From: an uncultured Lachnospiraceae bacterium
GTDB lineage: Bacteria; Bacillota; Clostridia; Lachnospirales; Lachnospiraceae
Assembly (NCBI GenBank): GCA_900544445.1
Contig: UQVK01000050.1
Span: forward strand, 1-26,152
Reading direction: 5' to 3'
Length of the DNA stretch: 26,152 nucleotides
The notes under the pieces were generated by a model that searched no databases, was not told where the DNA came from, and saw nothing but the letters and a program-made list of their open reading frames with translations. The number at the start of each line of letters is the position of its first letter. Position 1 is the stretch's first letter. The translations under genes and the position numbers were made by a program. Positions 12,401-17,055 of the stretch are shown one piece after another.

Positions 12401-15400
12401 GAAGGCGCTTCCGTCTCCTTCACATAGTAGGTGTATTTGCTTCCATCCTCATCATAGATGGGCAGACCCGTGACGACGGCCTGTCCGTTTATTCCGCTGG
12501 TCACGGTGAGGTCTGTTCCGTTCATTCCGAGAGGGATCTCTTTTCCCTCGCTGTCCTTCCGGTAAATCTTTAATACAGCGCCTCCGAGCCCGCTATTCCT
12601 GTCCGCTGCCGTCTTGGTCACAACGGCCCGGCCCAGTTCGGAATAGTTCGGAATCTCTCCCAGATCCCAGGTTTCTTCCTCTTCTGTTACTGTATAGGGA
12701 CCGAAATAAACCTTTCCTTCTCTGTCCTTCTCCGGTCCGATCTTCTCATCACACAACTCTTTGTAGAGATCGAAAAACTCCTCCGGATCCAAGACCTGAT
12801 TGGGATTTCCATCCGGCACCACCTCCCGCAGATAATAGGTTCCTGCCGGAAGCTGCACCCTGCTGCCTGACTTCAGCGACAGCGCCTCTCCGTCATATCC
12901 TTTGGCCCGGACGAAATTATCATTCTCTTTTGTGTAAATTTCAAATTCCACACCGTCCAGCGTAACAAAAGAAGTCCCCGCCGTGCTCAGTCTGGTTTTC
13001 TCCACGGTAATGGAAGGATCCGGACGGTTCTCCAGCGTGACGGCATACTCCTGCGTATTCTCATCCACCGTTTCTATATCCGTAAGATCCAGCGTCAGAT
13101 CCTTCTTATCCGTTACGTCCTGATAACCCTTCGGAACCGTCGTTTCTTCAAACCGGTAAATGTACCCCGGCTCCAGAAGCAGAAGTGCGCCATTCGCATT
13201 TTCTATGGAAATATCTTCCCGAACCGCCGTTTCCGGTCCACTTTCTGTGCTTTTACGATAGACGCTGAAAGCAGCCCCGTCAACAAACTTCTGCGTTCCC
13301 TCCTGAACCTTCTTTACCACCACCGGAACCTTCTGCTGAATGTTCCGGGCAATGATTTCCTGGGACAGATTAACCTCTCCTTCACCCACTTTGGCAAAGG
13401 TGTAGGGTCCAAGGGCCTGCAGGGTTTTTCCGTCCACTGTAATGGAAACTGTGTCCGCAAGCCGGTAGTCATCCTCCCTGTCTGTTTCTACCCAGTAATA
13501 GAAATACGGTATTCCTCTCGATGTTTCTCTGGGCAGATCGCGGACGGTAAAGCTTCCTGTCTCTCCCGTTGTATAAACCGTATCATCATACAGATGAATC
13601 TCACCGTTTTCTCCCGCTTGCCGGTAAAGCTGGAAGGAAGCCTCCTGTAGTTTATCCTCCACTATTCCTGTACTATCCGCTTTATAAAATTTCTTGGTGA
13701 GCGTAAAGCTACCGTTGCGGTCGTTGTTTATCGTAATCTCCTTTGCGCCGCCGGTCCCTTTTCCTATCTGTTCTGTCAACGTAAATTCCCCGGAATAAAC
13801 AACTCTATCCTCCCCTTCCACCTTTTCCACAAAGTCTGTTCCGGCGTGCCAGCCCTCCGGCAGCGTCTCCTTAAACCGATAGATAATCGGTTCGCCGGAG
13901 TCGTCATATACGGGAAGTCCACTGTTGTTGGTCCAGTTTCCCTCCGGTGTCAGACTGAGCCCTGTACTAACAGACGTCCAGCTGCCTCCCTCCTTCTTCT
14001 GAAGCTCAAAACAGCCGTTAAATTCCTGATAGTTTGTGTTAACATTCTGATACACACCACCCGTGACATAGTAATACTTCTTCTGAAGTCTGACATAAGC
14101 GCTGTTATGCACATTTACGCTTGTAATCGTAACGGGCTGATTTTCGGATACTTTCGCCGTATAAATCTGCAAATCTGCAATATAACCCTCAGGCGCGCTG
14201 ATCTCTCTGACATAGTAGGTGCCAGGCTCCAGTCTGTCGAAGACGGCCTGCCCGTCGCTGCCCGTCTCTTTTGATTCGATCAAATTCTTACACGCTGCAT
14301 CTTTGTACAGCCCGAATTCCGCTCCCTCCAGAGCACTGGTGCTTCCATCCTCTTTACCGGTCTTTTGCACAATGACCGCATTCAGAAGTTCCTGATTGTA
14401 GAAGCGCACCGTACTGGTATTTCCGGCAGTCAGGACAACCTCAGCTGCCGGGGTGAGACCTTTCGTATGCGAAGGCACCCCAGTCTCTGTCACCGTATAG
14501 GTTCCCGGATCCAGATAAACCGTAATGGTTCCATCTGTTCCCACATTGGCGGCGGAAGAGGTATCCTTCGGATCAATCTTCACTTTACCGTCTGACTCAA
14601 TCTTCGTATAGGTACCGTCCGCATTCTGCGTATACAGAGTAACGGACTTTCCCCCTTCTCCCTGAATGGAAAAAACCGCAGCGCCGGATACCGGGTTCCA
14701 TCCTGAGCCGGCATAAAGCTTGGAAGAGTTTCCTCCCGCATCCGTAATGTACTTTTCCACGGTAAGAGCGGCCGGTTTGGTCACTTCTCCTACCTCCGCT
14801 TCCGCTTCTGCGGATTGCGTCTTGCTGCTTCCACCCTTTAACTGATAGTTTAAAACCGCTTCATTGTTTACCGTAAGCGGTTCCTGATTTTTATCCGAAT
14901 AATCGGCGATAAAATCCTCATAAGGATACACCACATCCACCAGATAAACGGAATAATAAGGGGCAGAGGCATCCACTCCCGATATATTGTGCGCCCCGCA
15001 GGTATCCGTCTGGATCGTCACAGCTTGTCCTTCTGTAAACGTCGTTCCGGTTTGACTGCCAAATTGAGGCGTTACAGTAATACTGTCAGGATGAATCTCC
15101 TCTCCTTCCCTGTTCGTTACCTGCAGGTTCTCTGTTAATGAAATGGCTTCAAAGGGTACCCGCCCGTTACGTCCATATGTCTGCGGATCTGAAATCACAC
15201 TGCCATCCTCTCCCCGCAGGCCAACTGCAATCCGGAAACGGACGGTCACAGATGCGCCATCCGCTGAAACATCATATGGTGATATATAGCTCTTGGATAA
15301 TGTCCACTCATCATCGGAAACCGTTTTCACTGCGTCAATTTCACTGCTTCCCGTCTCCTCTTTGGTATAGGACTTCCCGTCCGTATAAGGATCCGTCGAT

Positions 15401-16830
15401 TTATCCAGCACGGTGAAGGTTGTTTCCAGGGACACCATGTCGTTATCAAACGAGAATGTTTTCCCGATTTCAAGCGTACCGTTCCCCTCAAGCAGTAAAT
15501 TTACGGAAAAGGAACCATTTCTGCCGGACTGCGCACTGATGCTGTCATATTCCAGAGTCAGAATCCAGGTCCCCGGATTTTCAGGATCTTCCGCATAGCT
15601 TCCGACCCCTGACAGAGTTCCATCGCCATCCTGTTTGGTAATGGATATTCCCTCCGGCAGTTTTATTTTTATTTTTGTATCTTTATAGAAATCAAAGAGC
15701 GGCAGAGCGCCGTTCCCATAATCGAAAGTGGGCGCTGCTTCCAGATTATAGGATATCCTGAGCGTAAGCTTCTCTCCGGCACGAAGTTCATTTCCAAGAT
15801 CATCATAACGGCTGACGCTCACGCTTCCTACAGCCTGAGGATCGGTCGCATTTTCCCCATAATAAGCCTCTGCCATATCAGCGAAGCTTCCATAATCGTT
15901 TCTGACCAGCCGGTTCGCTTTTCTTCCTTCCCTGCTGCAGCTCAACCCATACAGACTGAAGTGGTCCGTAGAAAAGACATAGGAATCCTCTGCAATCTCC
16001 CCCTCCATATAGGTGACAGCCCCTGATTCGTCTATGTACCAGGCGTCAATGATCCCATCCCAGTCTCCGGGTACAGGAAGTCCAACCTCAACGCTGCCGT
16101 TTATTTCGGCTCCGCCCAGGTCAATATCATAGAGCACAAAGTTTTCAAGCATTCTTCCTTCCTGCTCCAGCTTTTCTTCTATTGCGCTCAAAGCGCCTTC
16201 CGGGTATTCCCCTTCCGCCTTCTCCGTTACGGTCAGCGCCGCGCCTTCCGGAAAAGCGCCGTCTTTGAAGGTCAGTCTGATCCCGCTCGCTTCATCCACA
16301 AGCACCTGCTCACCGGTTCCGGCGGTTTCTGTCTCTGTCTCTGTCTCCATTTCGGTTTCCGTTTCGGTTTCGGTTTCCGTCTCCGTTTCGGTTTCCGTTT
16401 CCGTCTCCGTTTCGGTTTCTGTTCCTGTTTCCGTCTCTGTACCGGTTTCTGTTTCTGTTCCGGTCTCCGTTTCCGTTTCTGTTCCTGTTTCCGTCTCTGT
16501 ACCGGTTTCTGTTTCTGTTCCGGTCTCCGTTCCGGTTTCTGTTCCGGTTCCGGTCTCTTCCGTCGGAGGCTCCGCTTCCGATGTCTCCTCAGACGGGGAC
16601 TCCGCTTCCGATGTCTCCTCAGACGGGGACTCCGCTTCCGATGTCTCTTCCGATGGAGTCTCGCTTCCCGGCGTCTCCGACGGCGGAGTTTCTGCTGACG
16701 GAGTTTCCGTTTCTTCCGTTACCGCATTCTCTGAAATTCCGGCTGCCATCGAGACACCCGTGTTTTCCAGAAACATGCCCATAATCAGTAGCATTACGAC
16801 AATTTTTTTCCATCTTTTTACTCTTTTCAT
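490..16830 (-). CDS. Giant multidomain cell-wall-anchored adhesin (CnaB/SpaA and FctA isopeptide modules, QTGD sorting signal)
   Basis: This 5446-residue surface protein probably forms a long fibre with an adhesive N-terminal head. Order by eye: signal peptide 1-30 (MKRVKRWKK plus hydrophobic core, cleavage near SMAA-G); Ser/Glu/Pro then Thr-Glu low-complexity stalk about 40-170; small beta domain 178-300; Ig-like head about 305-680; 17 CnaB-like modules about 683-2928; irregular block with a DUF11-like domain near 3030-3170; SdrD-B-like domain 3585-3775 (DRNENGIWDENED, probable calcium site); one CnaB 3777-3904; 11 FctA-type modules 3905-5400; VQTGD 5408-5412; membrane helix about 5419-5437; tail RKRRKDEKK. 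CnaB and FctA modules usually carry a Lys-Asn bond promoted by Glu, and all 29 show these residues. The start at 16830 follows GGAGG; an upstream in-frame ATG (16929) lies in the promoter -10 region. No frameshift is visible. No sortase is in the window. The ligand is unknown. Confidence 0.9.
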   Translation of the reverse strand: MKRVKRWKKIVVMLLIMGMFLENTGVSMAAGISENAVTEETETPSAETPPSETPGSETPSEETSEAESPSEETSEAESPSEETSEAEPPTEETGTGTETGTETGTETETGTETETGTETETETGTETETGTETETGTETETETETETETETETETETETEMETETETETAGTGEQVLVDEASGIRLTFKDGAFPEGAALTVTEKAEGEYPEGALSAIEEKLEQEGRMLENFVLYDIDLGGAEINGSVEVGLPVPGDWDGIIDAWYIDESGAVTYMEGEIAEDSYVFSTDHFSLYGLSCSREGRKANRLVRNDYGSFADMAEAYYGENATDPQAVGSVSVSRYDDLGNELRAGEKLTLRISYNLEAAPTFDYGNGALPLFDFYKDTKIKIKLPEGISITKQDGDGTLSGVGSYAEDPENPGTWILTLEYDSISAQSGRNGSFSVNLLLEGNGTLEIGKTFSFDNDMVSLETTFTVLDKSTDPYTDGKSYTKEETGSSEIDAVKTVSDDEWTLSKSYISPYDVSADGASVTVRFRIAVGLRGEDGSVISDPQTYGRNGRVPFEAISLTENLQVTNREGEEIHPDSITVTPQFGSQTGTTFTEGQAVTIQTDTCGAHNISGVDASAPYYSVYLVDVVYPYEDFIADYSDKNQEPLTVNNEAVLNYQLKGGSSKTQSAEAEAEVGEVTKPAALTVEKYITDAGGNSSKLYAGSGWNPVSGAAVFSIQGEGGKSVTLYTQNADGTYTKIESDGKVKIDPKDTSSAANVGTDGTITVYLDPGTYTVTETGVPSHTKGLTPAAEVVLTAGNTSTVRFYNQELLNAVIVQKTGKEDGSTSALEGAEFGLYKDAACKNLIESKETGSDGQAVFDRLEPGTYYVREISAPEGYIADLQIYTAKVSENQPVTITSVNVHNSAYVRLQKKYYYVTGGVYQNVNTNYQEFNGCFELQKKEGGSWTSVSTGLSLTPEGNWTNNSGLPVYDDSGEPIIYRFKETLPEGWHAGTDFVEKVEGEDRVVYSGEFTLTEQIGKGTGGAKEITINNDRNGSFTLTKKFYKADSTGIVEDKLQEASFQLYRQAGENGEIHLYDDTVYTTGETGSFTVRDLPRETSRGIPYFYYWVETDREDDYRLADTVSITVDGKTLQALGPYTFAKVGEGEVNLSQEIIARNIQQKVPVVVKKVQEGTQKFVDGAAFSVYRKSTESGPETAVREDISIENANGALLLLEPGYIYRFEETTVPKGYQDVTDKKDLTLDLTDIETVDENTQEYAVTLENRPDPSITVEKTRLSTAGTSFVTLDGVEFEIYTKENDNFVRAKGYDGEALSLKSGSRVQLPAGTYYLREVVPDGNPNQVLDPEEFFDLYKELCDEKIGPEKDREGKVYFGPYTVTEEEETWDLGEIPNYSELGRAVVTKTAADRNSGLGGAVLKIYRKDSEGKEIPLGMNGTDLTVTSGINGQAVVTGLPIYDEDGSKYTYYVKETEAPSGYYVSDTELSFTLSAGETVSVGMDGKPLVIVNQPETSLTIHKEYYNAWEYQFTNKSYRLPGTVIALYRWNEDTQVYDLMETGTTDSTGAVTFDGLTQEDTYVAVEVCVPDEEAYEYLEPKWGSYLKRNYAGAEDTLPQTLTKEELGKYYYVTKKAASGDPAQGQTETMTNIESWTQLHVLKYKYQTEEDRKNDKKTPANHAKFVLYQQILPDGAGTELSFAEKNCTEIGSYSSGTLYDEDGVRQDGWFATDILKVRENVVYWLVETEGGPSAEIKPENQIILIRPEGSAYTNNTKNTLNGADGSVVCTGVETYHRNAITSMEVENDPPKGEGELRYASVRIAKWAGAYDPDSGDRTEKYTPLGNVKFDLWLADQNGNLVEKLDVLTVGLDNTENPENLTAWAASESFDFDVLKDTYGERNQGEEDIIWLDEETNIGYARVAIVESSAPTGYIADTDTYYMLMCFAPKEADEPYSETFNDAYYIKTAEEKVPLASEQQGIVWAVDANDVDGKPIKSIADVEGVDDRYRLVNWPTDNFAVTVRKYGYQPVEETLNMTSRELDSYFESHSGRVTLSGVRMKLQRYDSKRKQWRDYDYNSLTYEGNASFTTNSAGSFSFPNGLNIGWYRIIELNGDADYENIYTGKALNGGADIRNAAALYFDVSSENLNLSMYNPAKLSLELEKTDMDETAVKGATFTLTSGNTVLEGEPTGEDGSTVISGIGTGTWKLTESVSGYSDDYFTKYFEDSYPEEKYPGLSALVGSGLSLGYTTALTTEENGLPDVVITEITDFGDYGLTGTASLTIRNPKLVSLTVRKIDEDQKNGEVPLSGAVFQVEYQPFASIQGSQTAGDSWTVVKDGSGKAQFTTGAEGTFTLSGQQPGIYRITELQAPSGYEKIENETVMLVALTGGLDITEVKTADSTTIPVSEKETEAELTFENRKLTSLEISKELTGLPLPKGTSKSFTFTLYESETAEKAAGTGIVRINVGNDGTVTMTPAEIGGLSQGKTYYLEESSFDTQEFVLTGAKDTQTGADLKEIQGGAGGGRRLFKVTIPSDGSQAEVTVTNQSLYAQFTLLKVNGDNGSPLSEAEFEVYRLENEGMPEETKTKLTGDEIQWTIEGVNGEYQARILLDDVNGETFLIHETKAPEGYLLPEEDTGDVRIELKPGDDKKHGVWTSGQSDEALRNELVVPNYNGASVKLTKYNNVRESLAHDPLDGVTFAVYNQTASGWVIMNHNETTDASGVINWTLPGGGIYAVAEVGETAGYTGLESVWTEGEQGTALQTETLEDGTVLYVLNGGESLTAGSSYAYQAYNEPYLELEIQKRDVSGAAVVPEAEVSVYEIPETMEEALTGEELTEEQLQTLMTEENLIVSGVRTSKSGSGYTFADRSVNSALGTVVSGRSYLVVETAVRASGSGTYDSIIKDDSRVVWYQVHAIPEGDTEKQVVTLKNVLGHADVKLDKTTDTPEISGSLLELGEGETKTVSYTLSPAVGDNSYALDSFVLKDTGLEAYHKGSGGNNTKLDFDSYLKEKYTVRTVTVGAASHEVGNYSLDNPTAAGVISAKVTFLGFDGNPVYEETISSLSGNERTVVLPEGNKKAASVEISYYAQSFREETGYALGQNFRPGDVKLTIELGKQTDGAQVQSIDLIVNKSEAEIAYRRWNEEGIQAEEPVTEKAEAEAQNTFGSISAPTVFISKTAAQSQVNIDDELTYTVTLTNESASGSGTAMKNPIVVDLLPQGTELVSMAQGEISGNGGSSFSGFRYRSESDGGNTAGLAFLTGELAPGDSVSVAVTVKIATSVVRYGNVLTNHVYVTSDVRGAQNVDNPAAASFRNTNGEWAEPLSRVASGLEADRLASLTNMLDDIGGYGYISASANVEWHSTSNMATSKSGYGDLDEAEGRTYSTTRVATASNNGWVDFRLTVSNASSTEGVAKLALVDVLPAEGDRVSGGTERHSQWPLSFDGNINVYKLNANGTTDKITGYKLYYYTGNLEAGNSGAYAAVYEAVENAHNSCPDGWTDNIPENKSDIKAFIIVLNDDVYLGSNESLFVEYRTRVKEYGAEELESVAYLNAVNSFATSYSYYILGEQNPEDAKPNDGIIGSNSVSATIQQEPVNVGGHVWIDRNENGIWDENEDISDLSEYKIIQDLMDKIEIRLYTYNNATDQSIQSTPYEHPNAVDVDENAKWNTWLADANFVFTGLYSAALETGVTEGEAYDGGNRLIISKLKGANPYTYTISVTLPEEIAGKFAFTDPFVESEGGRSRHPDQITDKEKTDSNFTKQSATAGTSERFYLWPVTNTFDNTKDVGLMLHRDLKITKTAADDPNTKIEGAQFKVYGPFAAGTGASSDLKGLTPITGTTGEDGTLLVPGLQWFSEYVIVETAAAGGYDLKDAAASGTNIEAIAGKENTWLLKIPGTESLVREESMTVTNVRRTTTDIEASKTLTGKELTEGAFQFDLLDEDGSTVLRSVSNAANGTIIFQDIPLEGKGAHTFYIREQIPEGGKLNGVTYDDTVYRVVVTTVWNETEQKLEVESIQYYADGSETPSVDGAKFENIYEATGSWTPEGTKVLTGRDMKQGETFTFSVTETMKDGTDNTDKVEVVSTGSVRGGKDGVTSVIIFTPISYSLLDVGIHTYTITEDKGGTTDGGLSYDKASFTVTVKVSDNGDGTLTAKPVDPESEQEVTPDIQFKNTYIPAPVSYAPAVKKTLTGHVLPEETKNFTFTLAKGSFTPENGAKLPEKTDVTLQVNGKNLPASANGTFGEVKFTKAGTYTFTITETPGTETGYTYDPAEWTLTVEVTDDQNGKLSIAQTYQSSVVDTQESTTEAAFTNIYQPQPTTTTLKVSKAVTGEEMPEAVTFAFNLAYDGNDAAVDGVIMPDVTRKEITVSQSEEAGRKSAEFDAITFNKAGTFIFLITEEVENLPEGYDRGIVKTKQAQVTVVDRNGALAVTDVTYYVTDPEEKGASKDAAAFTNRYNTVDTVFTPQVTKSLSGDTPPGAKMFTFSIEEKEDYGDSVTMPTPPTTSITFNGETGEGRTASFGTITFTKAGTYVFTIKEESGTANDGYTYDDAEWTLTVEVEDKGGRLEVKSYSYAKDGTVQQGAVAASFENEYHVKPVDYTPQVVKTMKQGGDVRPADKTFEFTLVPGQNNPTGGAEIESNDTTASVTVPAGSETGKEIRPGTDSFGKITFKQRGTYTFLIQEKAGETDKGYTYDTALWTLTVVVDDVNSQLTVTSHTYTKAGVSETEAAKFENDYHVKPTHYTPKVEKVMAGETNRPETVSFTFTLTPDENNQEGAQIAEDGKQAVIQITPADQTAKEASFGQITFTKAGEYRFQIQEEDNDVNGYTCDTEPWTLTLVVEDKNGQLDVTSHTYTRNGDADQEEHAVFTNKYQVKPVTYEPKVKKAVTGDVPAGKDAEFSFKLKLTKADPVDGVDMTSQDEKEVKVTGNGEKLFEKITFSRAGTYEFQIREEKGNKPGYSYDGNIWNLTITVKDVGGELQIESSSYIQQRPGTLTSTTEAEFTNEYATTKTTYTPGISKEITGDRISADSLFHFTLTPDANNPEGASLESPDTLKTQVEGAKAAAFEAITFTKAGTYIFTITEENDGVPGYTYDNAAWTLKVTVEDKDSILTVTETSYTKEGGTEEKENEAAFTNEYQVTPAEYTPQVRKTVTGELPDGKRDAFRFQMTARTDNPEGAVFTGNTTVQVNGSGTTAFGTIRFEQPGTYRFEIREIDDKVNGYQYDGSVWTLTIVVKDTNAVLSVESAVYTKQDGTSASDMAVFQNHYTPEAEPHEDDDDSSSPGTASYTPQVGKQVTGILPSADTMFRFILQAAADNPEGAALESQEAVRTGAGTAAFGKITFSRPGTYRFNIWEEDRGETGYTYDKNIWLLTVTVENVDGSLKVTSAVYSVPGTEITNTAAAQFVNQYSVAQVISSGVQTGDNAKILQTLAALLISGLVIVILLLAYRKRRKDEKK
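595..609 (-). other. Sorting signal VQTGD of the adhesin
   Basis: Residues 5408-5412 read VQTGD, followed after six residues by a hydrophobic helix and a basic tail. Classical sortase A signals read LPXTG. Clostridial proteins often use a degenerate xxxTGD form, so this is a plausible variant. Cleavage would fall between T5410 and G5411. The enzyme that would process it is not encoded in the window. Confidence 0.7.
630..5118 (-). repeat. Tandem array of 11 FctA-type (Spy0128-like) pilin isopeptide modules
   Basis: Each module is about 125-140 residues. It opens with an aromatic-TP-x-V-x-K-x-x-TG strand, has a central AGTY-F-I-x-E strand and a GYTYD....WTLTV motif, and ends in F-x-N-x-Y. Approximate borders, C- to N-terminal: 630-1010, 1060-1440, 1445-1838, 1840-2240, 2243-2648, 2650-3075, 3080-3485, 3490-3908, 3915-4328, 4330-4740, 4742-5118. 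The first Lys is K3915 and the last Asn N5396. The module at 3490-3908 lacks the usual YxYD..W motif, and the one at 2243-2648 has Cys4819 where others have Tyr. An acidic linker (EPHEDDDDSSS) precedes the last module. Confidence 0.85.
5500..8045 (-). other. Irregular central block of the adhesin: DUF11-like and SdrD-B-like domains
   Basis: This part separates the CnaB array from the FctA array. From about residue 2928 comes an unusual segment starting DVKLDKTTDTPEISG. Next is a DUF11-type domain (VFISKTAAQSQVNIDDELTY, DNA near 7260-7345) with the usual 'K.A....V..GD.ltYtit.tN' pattern. A long segment without a recognised family follows (about 6080-6950). The block ends with an SdrD-B-like domain opening VNVGGHVWIDRNENGIWDENE (about 5500-6075), whose acidic loop suggests calcium binding. 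The ends are approximate. Confidence 0.6.
8045..14780 (-). repeat. Array of about 17 CnaB/SpaA-like (prealbumin-like) modules
   Basis: Modules run about 95-200 residues each and diverge strongly from one another. Each has an early Lys (VEK, VQK, LTK, VRK, LEK and similar), a late Glu (often in a KETxAPxGY context) and a final Asn (YNQ, VHN, LENR, VTNQ, YNEP and similar). This is the residue set of D/E-type isopeptide CnaB domains. Several carry insertions, for example the modules near 11200-11460 and 10800-11190. Divergence between neighbours suggests an old array, not recent duplication. Confidence 0.75.
16320..16558 (-). repeat. Thr-Glu low-complexity coding microsatellite with a 57-bp direct repeat
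   Basis: The coding strand is made of ACN-GAR and GGN codons and encodes a run of about 80 residues of TE and GTE. Inside it, 16415-16471 and 16475-16531 are identical over 57 bp (period 60 bp). Units are multiples of 3, so copy-number change would keep the frame and only alter stalk length. On the plus strand this gives an open frame of Val-Ser repeats, which is a shadow. Confidence 0.85.
16571..16660 (-). repeat. Three 30-bp tandem repeats encoding SEETSEAESP units
   Basis: Copies lie at 16571-16600, 16601-16630 and 16631-16660. The first two are identical and the third carries a few changes. They form the first part of the adhesin stalk, just after the signal peptide. The 10-residue unit is acidic and probably extended. 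Confidence 0.85.
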
Positions 16831-16854
16831 CAACCCTCTGCCTCCATAGTCTTG

Positions 16855-16903
16855 AAAAATTGATTCATCCCGGTCAAACTTATGGTCAAATAAACCAATT
16901 TTT
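16855..16903 (-). promoter_or_regulatory. Leader hairpin in the 5' UTR of the giant adhesin gene
   Basis: The predicted leader runs from about 16914 to 16831. Within it, 16889-16903 pairs with 16855-16869 over 15 positions (12 Watson-Crick, 3 G-U), closing a 19-nt loop that contains TTTGACC. The mRNA 5' end also reads CCATA, which could pair with TATGG, the start of the TATGGAGG ribosome site. Alternative folding that hides the RBS is therefore possible. No known riboswitch class was recognised. Confidence 0.55.
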
Positions 16904-16920
16904 GCCATGTAGTTATGGAT

Positions 16921-16949
16921 ATCATACAATCATTTCACAAAGTTGTCAA
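16921..16949 (-). promoter_or_regulatory. Sigma-A promoter of the giant adhesin gene
   Basis: On the minus strand, TTGACA (16944-16949) is a perfect -35. A 17-bp spacer leads to TATGAT (16921-16926) as the -10. Transcription should begin near 16914, giving a leader of about 84 nt. This rules out translation from the in-frame ATG at 16929 and supports the start at 16830. Confidence 0.8.
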
Positions 16950-17055
16950 TAATTCGATATTTTATATTCGTTACTACATATTTGTTGATTTTTTCTCTGT
17001 CATTCCTACTCATTTCCCTTCATAAACTGATAAAAAAGCGCATCAGGACATTCGA

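Noticed and set aside
16571..16660. 30-bp repeats as a CRISPR array
   Set aside because: The copies are directly adjacent with no spacers and encode an in-frame acidic stalk.
16265..16849. Plus-strand frame coding Val-Ser repeats
   Set aside because: It is the complement of the Thr-Glu microsatellite in the adhesin stalk; the signal peptide on the minus strand decides the coding strand.
16831..16929. Upstream in-frame ATG at 16929 (33 extra residues before the signal peptide)
   Set aside because: It lies upstream of the predicted transcription start and touches the -10 region; a signal peptide begins at the ATG of 16830, which has its own GGAGG.
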